A stretch of 30,028 nt of DNA, taken from positions 1 to 30,028 of the forward strand of contig CAJUQT010000023.1 in NCBI GenBank assembly GCA_910588225.1, in the 5' to 3' direction. Made by a program: the position numbers and the translations under genes. Positions 8,737-16,782 of the stretch are shown here, one piece after another (the stretch's first letter is position 1; the number at the start of each line of letters is the position of its first letter). The notes beneath the pieces were generated by a model that saw only the letters and a program-made list of their open reading frames with translations, was not told where the DNA came from and ran no database searches. The DNA is from an uncultured Acetatifactor sp. GTDB taxonomy: Bacteria; Bacillota; Clostridia; Lachnospirales; Lachnospiraceae.

Positions 8737-10530
8737 ATGAAAAGGAGAACGCGCATACGGATGAACAAACAGGAATGTGATATTCTGACATCATTATTGT
8801 CGGAACCTTTTATAAATCAGAGAATACTTTCAGAAGTCTGCGGCCATTCATTGGGAGTGGTCAACAGGTCAATCAGAGAACTGATTAAAAGTGGATACCT
8901 TGATGAAGCAGTTCGACTGACTGCAAAGGCCCATAAAGCTTTCAGGGAGAAGGAACCCCGAAATGCGGTTATACTGGCTGCAGGTTTTGGAATGCGGATG
9001 GTTCCTATCAATATGGAAATACCCAAAGCGCTGATGGAGGTTAATGGAGAAGTATTGATTGAGCGTATGATACGTCAGCTTCATGCAGTGGGAATCAGGA
9101 AAATCTATGTGGTAGTTGGATTTATGAAGGAACAGTTCGAATATTTAATAGACGAATATGGTGTGGAACTGATAGTCAACAATGATTATGCGTTGAGAAA
9201 TAATCTTCATTCGCTGAAGCTTGCGTGCAGGCATTTGTCAAATACATATGTTATGCCAAGTGATGTCTGGTGCGAGTATAATCCATTTCAGAAAAATGAG
9301 CTATACTCCTGGTATATGGTTTCAGACCTGGTGGACAATGACAGTGACGTAAGGATAAACCGGAAAATGGAGCTTGTCACTGTTCCAAAAGGTGCAGGAG
9401 GAAATGCTATGATAGGGATATCTTATCTGGCAGAAGAAGAGGCGGATATTGTCCGTAATAAAGTGGAGAAACTATGTTGTGACAGCAGATATGATGGCTC
9501 ATTTTGGGAAGAGACTTTATATGATAAGGATCGCATGATTGTCTGTGCGAGGGTTGTGCATGGTTCTGATGTGGTGGAGATTAACACTTATGAGCAGCTG
9601 CGGGAATTGGACGAACATTCAAATCAGTTGAATTCGGAAGCTATTACTGTAATCGCACAACAGCTGGGGGTAAAAGAGGCAGATATTGTCAATATAGAAG
9701 TACTGAAAAAAGGAATGACCAATCGCTCATTTTTGTTTAGCTGTGAAGGTAAGAAATATATTATGCGGATTCCAGGGGAGGGGACGGAGAGGTTGATTAA
9801 CCGAGGGCAGGAGGCGGAGGTATATACAGCAATAGATGGTCTGGAACTGTGCGACAGGCCTTTGTATATGGATCCCGGGAACGGTTATAAGATTACAAAG
9901 TATATAGAAGGTGTACGTTGTTGTGACCCGAATGACATATCAGATCTGAAATTGTGTATGAAAAAATTGAAATTATTTCATGAGATGAAATTGAAGGTGA
10001 AGCATGAATTTGATATTTTCAGGATGATTGAATTTTATGAGTCCCTGTGGGAAGGAAAAGCTTCTGTTTACCGCGATTATGAAAAGACGAAAAAGAATGT
10101 TTTTTCTCTGCGCCCATTCATTGAGAAGAATATCAAAGAGAGAGTTTTGACGCATATTGATGCAGTACCGGATAATTTCCTTTTCGATCCGGAAACAGAA
10201 GGGGAGCTTTCTCTTCAGCTGACAGACTGGGAGTATGCGGGGATGCAGGACCCACATGTGGATATAGCCATGTTTTGTATCTATTCTTTATATAATAAGC
10301 GCCAGATTGATCGGCTGATTCATATTTATTTTGAGGGACCATGCCCTGAAAATATTAAAACAAAAATTTACTGCTATGTTGCAGTATGTGGACTGCTATG
10401 GAGTAACTGGTGTGAATACAAAAGGAATCTGGGAATAGAATTCGGTGAATATTCCCTGCGGCAGTACCGGTATGCGAAGGAATATTATAAGCTGGCGGCA
10501 CAGCGGATTGGAGGGGAGGATGGGGTATAA
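8737..10530 (+). CDS. Trifunctional fusion: winged-helix domain + LicC-like cytidylyltransferase + LicA-like choline kinase
   Basis: There are three modules. Residues 10-70 form a small winged-helix-like domain (CDILTSLLSEPFINQRILSE, then VVNRSIRELIKSGYL). Residues 76-300 are a LicC-type nucleotidyltransferase (NAVILAAGFGMRMVP, KALMEVNGEVLIERMI, VMPSDVWCEYNPF). Residues 305-590 are a choline-kinase-fold domain with MTNRSFLF, a Brenner motif H473-x-D475-xxxx-N and the metal-binding TDWEYAG (D497). LicA phosphorylates choline and LicC makes CDP-choline for decorating surface glycans. This protein would do both, though another amino-alcohol is possible. The start is uncertain. ATG 8737 follows AGGTGA by a wide gap, and ATG 8761 follows AAAGGAG by 14 bases. 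It overlaps the next gene by 11 nt. Confidence 0.85.
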   Translation: MKRRTRIRMNKQECDILTSLLSEPFINQRILSEVCGHSLGVVNRSIRELIKSGYLDEAVRLTAKAHKAFREKEPRNAVILAAGFGMRMVPINMEIPKALMEVNGEVLIERMIRQLHAVGIRKIYVVVGFMKEQFEYLIDEYGVELIVNNDYALRNNLHSLKLACRHLSNTYVMPSDVWCEYNPFQKNELYSWYMVSDLVDNDSDVRINRKMELVTVPKGAGGNAMIGISYLAEEEADIVRNKVEKLCCDSRYDGSFWEETLYDKDRMIVCARVVHGSDVVEINTYEQLRELDEHSNQLNSEAITVIAQQLGVKEADIVNIEVLKKGMTNRSFLFSCEGKKYIMRIPGEGTERLINRGQEAEVYTAIDGLELCDRPLYMDPGNGYKITKYIEGVRCCDPNDISDLKLCMKKLKLFHEMKLKVKHEFDIFRMIEFYESLWEGKASVYRDYEKTKKNVFSLRPFIEKNIKERVLTHIDAVPDNFLFDPETEGELSLQLTDWEYAGMQDPHVDIAMFCIYSLYNKRQIDRLIHIYFEGPCPENIKTKIYCYVAVCGLLWSNWCEYKRNLGIEFGEYSLRQYRYAKEYYKLAAQRIGGEDGV

Positions 10531-11392
10531 GGTAGATAATGCAGTTATTATGGCAGCAGGAACTTCAAGCAGATTCGCACCTCTGTCTTATGAGATGCCA
10601 AAGGCCCTGATTACAGTAAAGGGAGAGATATTGATAGAAAGGCAGATCAGACAGCTTCGGGAAGCCGGAATTCATGAAATTATTGTGGTAGCAGGCTATA
10701 AGAAGGAGCAGCTTGAATATCTGAGAGACAGATTTGGTGTCATTCTGGTTGAGAACCCGGATTATATGATACGAAATAACAATGCAAGTATTTATGCTGT
10801 CAGAGACTATCTGAGGAATACATATATTTGCTCATCCGACAATTACTTTACTGAGAATCCTTTTGAAGCAGAGGTCGAAGAGGCTTATTATGCTGCTGTT
10901 TATGCAGAGGGACAGACTTCTGAATGGTGTATGGAGGAAGATGCAGACGGCTATATAAGCAAAGTAACCGTAGGAGGAATGGATTCCTGGTATATGTTGG
11001 GACATGCGTTCTGGAGCGAAACGTTCAGCAGTAAATTCCTTTCTGTTCTGACTTCGGTCTATGATCTGTCGGAGACTGTTGACATGCTCTGGGAGCGGAT
11101 TTTTATGGAACATCTGGATAAGCTGAAAATGAAAATCCGGAAATATCCTGATAACACAATTTTTGAATTTGATACGTTGGATGAATTAAGAGAATTTGAT
11201 GATTCTTATCTGGAAGATACGCGCTCAGGGATTTTAAAAATAGTATCTTTTATGCTGGAATGTGGGGAAAAAGACATTATAAATGTGCAGGCATATAAAA
11301 ATTTTGATAATGCTGCTGCGGGATTCAGGTTTGAGGTGGCAGATACTCTTTATGAATATGACTATGCAACAGAGAAAGTGAGGCAGATGTGA
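10520..11392 (+). CDS. licC: LicC-like phosphocholine cytidylyltransferase
   Basis: The 290-residue protein opens with DNAVIMAAGTSSRFAPLSYE, the pyrophosphorylase signature loop, then MPKALITVKGEILIERQI and CSSDNYFTENPF with the metal-binding Asp region. The C-terminal 55 residues (ILKIVSFMLECGEKDIINVQ to the end) resemble the linker of the upstream fusion just before its kinase domain, including the F-x-F and Y-x-Y pattern. The protein therefore ends where a kinase would begin. The open frame extends upstream to 10445, but ATG 10520 is preferred. It follows a GGAGGGGAGG stretch and overlaps the fusion gene's stop by only 11 nt. The likely reaction is CTP + phosphocholine to CDP-choline. Confidence 0.85.
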   Translation: MGYKVDNAVIMAAGTSSRFAPLSYEMPKALITVKGEILIERQIRQLREAGIHEIIVVAGYKKEQLEYLRDRFGVILVENPDYMIRNNNASIYAVRDYLRNTYICSSDNYFTENPFEAEVEEAYYAAVYAEGQTSEWCMEEDADGYISKVTVGGMDSWYMLGHAFWSETFSSKFLSVLTSVYDLSETVDMLWERIFMEHLDKLKMKIRKYPDNTIFEFDTLDELREFDDSYLEDTRSGILKIVSFMLECGEKDIINVQAYKNFDNAAAGFRFEVADTLYEYDYATEKVRQM

Positions 11393-11393
11393 A

Positions 11394-12317
11394 ATGGCAA
11401 AAGAAGTTATTGAAAAAGACTTATCTAAGGTGGCTGATTTATGCAGAGAAGTGTTGGGCAAGATGTATACACAAATTTGGCGGTTAGGTGGTAATACAAA
11501 TCATACATATCATGTAGTGTTAGGTGATGGAAATGAATATGCGATAAGAATTCCTGGTGAGGGTACGGAAGAACTGATTGTGAGGAAAAATGAGAAGGTC
11601 AGTACGGCACTTGCGAATAAGTTAAATATAGGCGCAAGACTTTTGTACTTTGGAGAGGATGGAGCGAAGGTAAGTGAATACATTACAGGGGTGGTAACCA
11701 TGTCCCCAGGGGAACTGCAAAGGGAGTGTCGTATTGCTCAGATGACAGAAATTTTAAAAAGGTTACATATGTGCGGGGAAGATACAGGAGTTCTATTTGA
11801 GGTGTTCGACATGGCTGCCGGATATGAGGGGATTATCTCAGAGAATGCAGTACCTATGTATGATGACTACATTCAAATAAAATCAACTGTTATGGATATA
11901 AAAAAAGAAGTCGATGCTACATGTGAAATTTTTAAAGTTCCGTGTCATAATGACGCGCTGTGCGAAAATTGGGTGGTGGATGGAAACGGCAGAATGTATC
12001 TGATTGACTGGGAATATGCAGGGATGAATGATGCCATGTGGGATTTGGCCGATATTTCTATAGAGGCGGGCTATGATAGCGAAACGGATGAAAAACTTCT
12101 GCATTGCTATTTTGATGAGACAGTTACCAATTCAGTCAGAAAGCATTTCCTGGCAAGTAAAATTTATGTGGACTATTTATGGACTCTGTGGGCGAAAGCA
12201 AGAGTGCCGTATGATGGACAGACTATGGAGGACTGGGCAGTTGAGAGATACACCAGACTAAAGAAAAATATAGAAGAGTATTTTAAATATAAATCGGAGG
12301 AAGAATTATCATTATGA
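11394..12317 (+). CDS. licA: LicA-like choline kinase
   Basis: A 307-residue choline/ethanolamine kinase-fold protein. Landmarks are RLGGNTNHTYHV (nucleotide loop), EYAIRIPGEGTEELI, the Brenner motif H185-N-D187-ALCEN and YLIDWEYAGMNDAMWDLAD (metal-binding D205). It starts one base after the LicC stop and shares its last four bases with the LicB start, so licC-licA-licB looks translationally coupled. IRIPGEGTE is shared almost exactly with the kinase half of the upstream fusion, so the two kinases are clearly paralogous. The predicted role is ATP-dependent phosphorylation of choline taken up by LicB. Codon use is more AT-rich than in the microcompartment genes. Confidence 0.88.
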   Translation: MAKEVIEKDLSKVADLCREVLGKMYTQIWRLGGNTNHTYHVVLGDGNEYAIRIPGEGTEELIVRKNEKVSTALANKLNIGARLLYFGEDGAKVSEYITGVVTMSPGELQRECRIAQMTEILKRLHMCGEDTGVLFEVFDMAAGYEGIISENAVPMYDDYIQIKSTVMDIKKEVDATCEIFKVPCHNDALCENWVVDGNGRMYLIDWEYAGMNDAMWDLADISIEAGYDSETDEKLLHCYFDETVTNSVRKHFLASKIYVDYLWTLWAKARVPYDGQTMEDWAVERYTRLKKNIEEYFKYKSEEELSL

Positions 12318-13255
12318 GATATGGCATACTGGCAGGTATTACATGGGCTCTTGAAACAGTCATTCTGGGAGTAGTGTTGGCAATGACATCGTTTGTGTCA
12401 TCGGAACAGGCTATTTTTCTTGCTCCATTTGTAAGTACATTTCTGCATGATGCATGCTCTGCTGTTTGGGCAGGATTCTATAATGGATTGAGAGGAAATA
12501 TGAATAACGTCTGGAAAGCTCTGCAGACAAAGAGCGGGAAATTTGTAGTGCTTGCCGCTATCATAGGAGGACCGGTGGGTATGACGGGGTATGTATTGGC
12601 CGTCAATTACATGGGAGCTTCTGTTGGAGCAGTGGCAAGTGCAATCTTTCCGGCAATCGGAGCTGTTCTGGCATATTTTTTCCTGAAAGAAAAAATGCAG
12701 TGGTATCGTTGGATGTTATTTGCTGCCACTTTACTGGGAGTATATGGACTGAGCTGGTCACCTGATCTGGAAATGTCGAATTTCTTTATCGGTGTGATTG
12801 GTGCACTGATGTGTGCCTTTGGCTGGGGAATTGAAGCAGTAATTCTTGCGAGATGCCTGCAGGATCCGGAAGTGAAGGATGAATATGCACTCCAGATTCG
12901 CCAGACTACATCTGCATTTGTATATGGTATTGTCATTTTACCAACATTGAGAGGCTGGGGATTTACCGTACACTTGTTTACGGGTGACACAGGATGGTTG
13001 CTTGTGATGATTGCTTTTGCGGCTTTATTTGCAACAATTTCCTATCTGTTCTATTATAGAGCTATTGCAGAAATAGGGGCTTCCAAAGCGATGGCACTGA
13101 ACGTCTCCTATTCTGCGTGGGCTATTGTGTTTACAGTACTGATTTTCAGAGATACAAGTATTTTGACACCTGTGACGATTGGATGTTCGATAATCGTTAT
13201 TATATGTGGTATTTTGGCAGCGGCGGATTTTAAGGAGCTATTTCGAAGAGAATAG
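12314..13255 (+). CDS. licB: LicB-like choline permease (EamA/DMT family)
   Basis: A 313-residue membrane protein with about ten hydrophobic segments in two repeats, typical of EamA/DMT transporters. Examples are GILAGITWALETVILGVVLA, FVVLAAIIGGPVGMTGYVLA and FIGVIGALMCAFGWGIEAVI. The C-terminus is VTIGCSIIVIICGILAAADF followed by a basic tail. The start ATG overlaps the LicA stop by four bases (ATGA). Context gives the substrate: LicB homologues import choline for phosphocholine decoration. The family is secure and the choline assignment rests on the adjacent licA and licC. This is the last gene of the choline cassette. No LicD phosphotransferase follows. Confidence 0.85.
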   Translation: MRYGILAGITWALETVILGVVLAMTSFVSSEQAIFLAPFVSTFLHDACSAVWAGFYNGLRGNMNNVWKALQTKSGKFVVLAAIIGGPVGMTGYVLAVNYMGASVGAVASAIFPAIGAVLAYFFLKEKMQWYRWMLFAATLLGVYGLSWSPDLEMSNFFIGVIGALMCAFGWGIEAVILARCLQDPEVKDEYALQIRQTTSAFVYGIVILPTLRGWGFTVHLFTGDTGWLLVMIAFAALFATISYLFYYRAIAEIGASKAMALNVSYSAWAIVFTVLIFRDTSILTPVTIGCSIIVIICGILAAADFKELFRRE

Positions 13256-13491
13256 TTGAAAAACAGAAAGAGGGAAAGCAGGCTGATTTTTACTCTGCCC
13301 CACCTGCTTGCGAATGCTTTGGATTCATGGAACAATGACTCATATTCCAGGAGGGGAAATCTGTACCATGGGGCCTGTGCCCATAATAACATGAAAATAC
13401 AGAATAAATCTCGAAAGGCTATTGTATTCCAGAAGACGGACCTGACGGCTGAAGAAACAGGAGGCGGAGTACGGGGAATTATCCGAAGGTA

Positions 13492-14375
13492 GGCAATGCC
13501 GAATTTCGGTCGGTTAGAAAAGGGGATTATGTGAACAAGACGGAACAGATTTCTTTTGTCAACGGGACGCTTGGAATGCCGGATAAACTGACCTGTGTCA
13601 GCCGCGCCAGGAGATTCGGCAAATCAGTGGCCGTGAAGATGCTTTCTGCGTATTATGACAAAAGCTGTGATTCCCGGGCTTTGTTTGAAAACCTGAAGAT
13701 TGCCGGGGATCCGGTTTTTGAGAAATATTTAAACCAATATGATGTGATTTATCTGGATATTACATTGTTTATAGCGGCCTGCGAGAATATTAAGAATGTA
13801 ATGGACTATCTTCAGGAGCAGGTGATTCAGGAAATTGCCGCTGAATATCTCTCAGCGGCAGGCGAGAAATTGTTGCCAGTGGCGCTTGCAAAGGCAAGCG
13901 AGGCATCAGGGAATAAATTTACTGTGATCATTGATGAGTGGGGTGCGCTGTTCCGTGTCATTGAAAATTTATTTTGATATGGATTTCGATGGGCTGGAGG
14001 ATGCAATCATGCAGATGCTTGGAGATGTCAGATGTCCGGTAGATGCGGAGTTATTTCAGAATGCTCTGACAAGCATTGAAAGCAGAGATGATATGTTGAC
14101 CTTGCTTGTGCATTTGGGATATCTTGCTGTATGACGAAGAATTGAAATCGGTGTTTATCCCCAATGAAGAAATTCGCCGGGAATTTGTCTGGGCGGTAAA
14201 GTCGGGCCGTTATGCCGAGATTGCCGATTTGGCCAGAGCCTCCGACGAGTTGCCGCATGCCACATTGAATTTAGACGGGGAGAAGGCTGCATCGGTGATT
14301 GAGAAGGTATACAGCATGTCGACGGCACCGATTTTCTACAAGTCATTGAGAAGATACTATTGTGAGAAGGCATAA
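13492..14375 (+). pseudogene. AAA-ATPase-like (AAA-ATPase/PD-(D/E)XK family) pseudogene with deletions and a frameshift
   Basis: Pieces of one gene lie in three frames. The first (13492-13977) reads GNAEFRSVRKGDYVNKTEQI, then CVSRARRFGKSVAVKML (Walker A-like) and FTVIIDEWGALF (Walker B region). It then runs into an early stop. The second (about 13970-14134) resumes at DFDGLEDAIMQMLGDVRC and ends GYLAV. An extra G at about 14129 breaks the expected GYLAYDEE, and the third frame carries on from YDEELKSVFIPNEEIRREF to SMSTAPIFY. The middle of the protein and the whole C-terminal nuclease-like domain are missing. I see no way to make a working protein. These genes are frequent multi-copy families in Lachnospiraceae, so this is probably a decayed copy. 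Confidence 0.8.
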
Positions 14376-14377
14376 AA

Positions 14378-14440
14378 ATCATATTCAGGACAGCTTTATC
14401 TTTTGTAAAACAGGTCAAATGTTTCTGCCCTGAATATGAT
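14378..14440 (+). repeat. Long hairpin downstream of the AAA-ATPase pseudogene
   Basis: ATCATATTCAGG at 14378-14389 is exactly complementary to CCTGAATATGAT at 14429-14440. After one mismatch, three more pairs (CAG/CTG) extend the stem to 14393 and 14425. There is no clear poly-T run after the stem. A closely related hairpin lies at 16249-16310. It may be a terminator of the decayed gene or part of a dispersed palindromic element. Confidence 0.6.
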
Positions 14441-14770
14441 AGATTTATTATACCACAGAGCTGAGAAAATTAGAAGAAAAATTTGCCGTTTTATGTAAAA
14501 TTTTCATGCAAATTTTGAAGTGATTTTGAAACGGCAAATATTCGAAGCATTTTCCACTTTTTCGAAGCCCATTTTTGTCTCGTTTTTGAAGGAATTTTTT
14601 ATAGGCTTTTTTGTTGCAGTCCTGCCTGAATTGTGTTAAAGTATAGTCAGGCAGAGAAATTTGAATTCTATTATAAATCTGAAAGCTGATGGCGGCTTTT
14701 TCTGTAATTCATGACAATAGAAGTCTTGTGAAGTGAGACTTCAGACCCAAAGCTTTCCACGGAGAAGGTT
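14441..14770. other. Non-coding AT-rich spacer between two pseudogenes
   Basis: No convincing gene is visible in these 330 bases. The stretch is AT-rich, with several TTTT runs. It contains an 8-bp perfect inverted repeat, CTGCCTGA at 14622-14629 with TCAGGCAG at 14647-14654, and a 7-bp one, GAAGTCT at 14720-14726 with AGACTTC at 14736-14742. It probably contains the decayed 5' part of the Rpn-like gene that follows. Confidence 0.5.
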
Positions 14771-15456
14771 CTAATAAATCTTCGTGTGGATTTTGAGTCG
14801 CAGAAAGTGTATCATCCTGGCTATCCCATAGAAAAGAGAGGAATATATTACCTGGCAAGGCAGCTGTCTTCTCAGCTTTCGCTGATTACGGAACAGACGG
14901 ATTATGGATCTTTGGAGAAATGCTATACAAAGTATATGATGGGGAAAAGGGAGATGAAAGCTATGAGCTTTTGCGGTTTCTGAATACGATTATGTATCCG
15001 CATAAAGCGAACTTCATGCAGACAATATCGGAGTATATTGATTTTTCAGGAAATGAAGAGTTATGGAAGGAGGCAGAACAGGTGAGAGGACTGGGACAGT
15101 GTATTGCGGATGAAATCAGAGAAGAGATCAGGGACGAGGTTGCAGCGGAAGTAAGGAATGAGCTAAGTGGTGAAGTTCGGGAGAAAATGAAGGGTGAGAT
15201 TGAGAACGAAATCAGAGCCGAGGTAAAGAACGAAGTCAAAGCGAAAATGGAGAACGAAATCAGAGCCGAGGTAAAGGATGAAGTCAGGGAAGAATTACAG
15301 GAAGAACTGCGGGAAGAGGGAATTAGAGCGTTGGTTCTTGACCATCTGGAAGAAAGTATCCCAAGAGAGCATAGTATAGGCAAGCTTCAGCAGCTTTTTC
15401 ATTTGACAGAGGAAAAAGCTGCCGTATACTATGACAGATTTGCCAAAGGCACATGA
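14771..15456 (+). pseudogene. Rpn-like (PD-(D/E)XK nuclease/putative transposase) pseudogene, 5' and internal deletions
   Basis: The first recognisable part is in the frame of 14786: VDFESQKVYHPGYPIEKRGI, then YYLARQLSSQLSLITEQTDY and GSLEKCY. This is the middle of Rpn/PDDEXK-type proteins. The N-terminal catalytic region is missing. Near 14921 the homology jumps to another frame, YKVYDGEKGDESYELLRFLN, which fits an internal deletion of some tens of codons. From there the C-terminal half is open to 15456: HKANFMQTISEYIDFSGNEE, a highly charged coiled coil (about 15095-15320), then EEGIRALVLDHLEESIPREH and a C-terminal LFHLTEEKAAVYYDRF. The C-terminal frame could still be translated (178 codons from 14920), but no nuclease would result. 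It ends 10 bases before the cytidylyltransferase start. Confidence 0.75.
15190..15290 (+). repeat. 48-bp tandem repeat encoding a charged coiled-coil unit
   Basis: The segment GAGAACGAAATCAGAGCCGA beginning at 15202 recurs at 15250, a period of 48 bases (16 residues). The encoded repeat is ENEIRAEVK followed by N/D-EV. It lies in the Rpn-like pseudogene's coiled-coil linker and looks like a recent duplication. Confidence 0.75.
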
Positions 15457-15466
15457 GGGAGCAAAT

Positions 15467-16195
15467 ATGAATATAGCATTAGTTTTATCCGGAGGTACGG
15501 GAGTTCGACTGGGTACAGACATTCCGAAGCAATATCTGGAGGTGGGTGGGAAGCCGATTCTTTCTTATTGTATGGGGACTTTATTCGTACATGAAGAGAT
15601 AGATGCGGTTCAGATTGTGGCCGATTCGGTATGGCAGGAGGATATTTTACAGTGGACGGCGCAGCTTTCCGGGAGGGAGAAATTCAGAGGATTTTCTCTG
15701 CCTGGAGCAAATAGACAGCTTTCTATTTTACATGGCCTGGAAGATATCCGCGAGTATGCGGCAGACATGGATTATGTATTGATTCATGATGCGGCCAGAC
15801 CTCTGCTTTCAGAGGAGATGATTACGGAATGTCTCCGAGCCGGAAAGGAGCATGAAGGGGCGATTCCGGTCCTGTCGATGAAGGATACGGTTTATTGCAG
15901 TGAAAACGGAAAAACCATTACTTCCCTTCTGGATAGAGGGAATGTCTTCGCCGGACAGGCGCCGGAGGTATTTCTTCTGGGGAAATATTATGCGGCGAAC
16001 AGGCGGTTGCTGCCGGATGCCATTTTGCGGATCAACGGTTCCACGGAGCCTGCGGTTATGGCTGGGATGGACATTGCCATGATTCCGGGTGACGAGGGGA
16101 ATTTCAAGATTACTACACCGAGGGACCTGGAGCGGTTCCAGGAGATTCGGGGGAGAGATAGAGAGGGGGAAAGGGGCTTGAAAGTATGGAGCTGA
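15467..16195 (+). CDS. IspD/TarI-type cytidylyltransferase (sugar-alcohol phosphate cytidylyltransferase)
   Basis: This 242-residue protein is full length for the IspD/TarI family. Landmarks are ALVLSGGTGVRLGTDIPKQY (CTP-binding loop), VLIHDAARPLLS, AIPVLSMKDTVY, GQAPEVFLLGKYY, INGSTEPAVMAG and GNFKITTPRDLERF. The SGGTGxR...PKQY form resembles the capsule and teichoic acid enzymes (pentitol-phosphate cytidylyltransferases) more than housekeeping IspD. A housekeeping role cannot be excluded from the sequence. The start ATG 15467 has GAGGGA six bases upstream and puts the glycine-rich loop near the N-terminus, so the in-frame ATG at 15431 is rejected. It is the only intact gene between the pseudogenes and the microcompartment locus. 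No reductase partner (TarJ-like) is seen in the window. Confidence 0.82.
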   Translation: MNIALVLSGGTGVRLGTDIPKQYLEVGGKPILSYCMGTLFVHEEIDAVQIVADSVWQEDILQWTAQLSGREKFRGFSLPGANRQLSILHGLEDIREYAADMDYVLIHDAARPLLSEEMITECLRAGKEHEGAIPVLSMKDTVYCSENGKTITSLLDRGNVFAGQAPEVFLLGKYYAANRRLLPDAILRINGSTEPAVMAGMDIAMIPGDEGNFKITTPRDLERFQEIRGRDREGERGLKVWS

Positions 16196-16511
16196 GTTAG
16201 CCAGGTGGTATAATTTGGACTTGATCTTATGCAGAGCGACAAAATATGAAATCACATTCAGGGCGGTTATCAATAGAATTCAATTTGTTTTTCAAACCTG
16301 AATGTGATTTTGGTATATTTTTATGAATGCTTCTATATTTCAACAGGAGAAAATATAGTATAGAATGTTGAGAATAGAACCATGACTTAGATTCTATTCC
16401 AGATTTTTTTATTTTCTTTATGATACATTTACATTTCCAATCATTCAAATCAAAACCAACAACAATCAAAATAAAACCACAGAAAAAGTTATAAAAGGGG
16501 TGTAAGATTTG
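16196..16511. other. Intergenic region between the cytidylyltransferase and the microcompartment promoter
   Basis: There is no gene in these 316 bases. The region is AT-rich from 16310 onward. It contains the long hairpin described separately and, at its right edge, the promoter of the diol dehydratase gene. The composition changes sharply to the GC-richer microcompartment genes beyond it. Confidence 0.6.
16249..16310 (+). repeat. Long hairpin, possible terminator, related to the one at 14378-14440
   Basis: AAATCACATTCAGG at 16249-16262 is exactly complementary to CCTGAATGTGATTT at 16297-16310, a 14-bp perfect stem with a 34-base loop. The sequence following it is T-rich (TGGTATATTTTTATG), so termination of the cytidylyltransferase transcript is possible, although the loop is long for an intrinsic terminator. 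Confidence 0.65.
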
Positions 16512-16540
16512 TTGACATTCCAATGATATAAGAATATACT
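16512..16540 (+). promoter_or_regulatory. Consensus sigma-A promoter for the diol dehydratase gene
   Basis: TTGACA at 16512-16517 and TATACT at 16535-16540 are separated by exactly 17 bases. Transcription would begin near 16547, giving a leader of about 235 nt before the dehydratase ATG. The placement at the left boundary of the microcompartment genes supports it as a main promoter. Confidence 0.8.
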
Positions 16541-16546
16541 GGTATT

Positions 16547-16782
16547 TGAAAGTATAAGATAAGTTAAATACAGAAATCTTGCAGGAAAGCCAGAAAGCCA
16601 GCGGTCAGCAGCTAATAGCAGGCAAACGGTAACAGGTAACTGGCTGCGGTTCAGAGGATATTGCAGCTATGGCCGACAGGCTTGTAAGAGATTTGTTGCT
16701 GTAACTGTGTGGGTCAGCCATATATTTTTCTTACGGCCCCCAGGAAGAAAGCAGATCGGATACAATCCGGAAAGGAGCACCA
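16547..16782 (+). promoter_or_regulatory. Long untranslated leader of the diol dehydratase gene
   Basis: About 235 bases separate the predicted start of transcription from the gene. The stretch is not convincingly coding. It contains short direct repeats (GAAAGCCAGAAAGCCAGCGG near 16583, and GGTAAC twice near 16630) and ends with AAAGGAG at 16773-16779 before the ATG. I do not recognise a known riboswitch class in it. The length suggests post-initiation control. Confidence 0.45.

Noticed and set aside
13256..13492. 78-codon frame directly after licB
   Set aside because: It has no start signal or family resemblance. Its right end is the upstream edge of the AAA-ATPase pseudogene homology, which is in a different frame.
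16547..16782. Cobalamin riboswitch in the dehydratase leader
   Set aside because: The leader lacks a recognisable B12-box core, and a cobalamin-independent enzyme would not be expected to need one.
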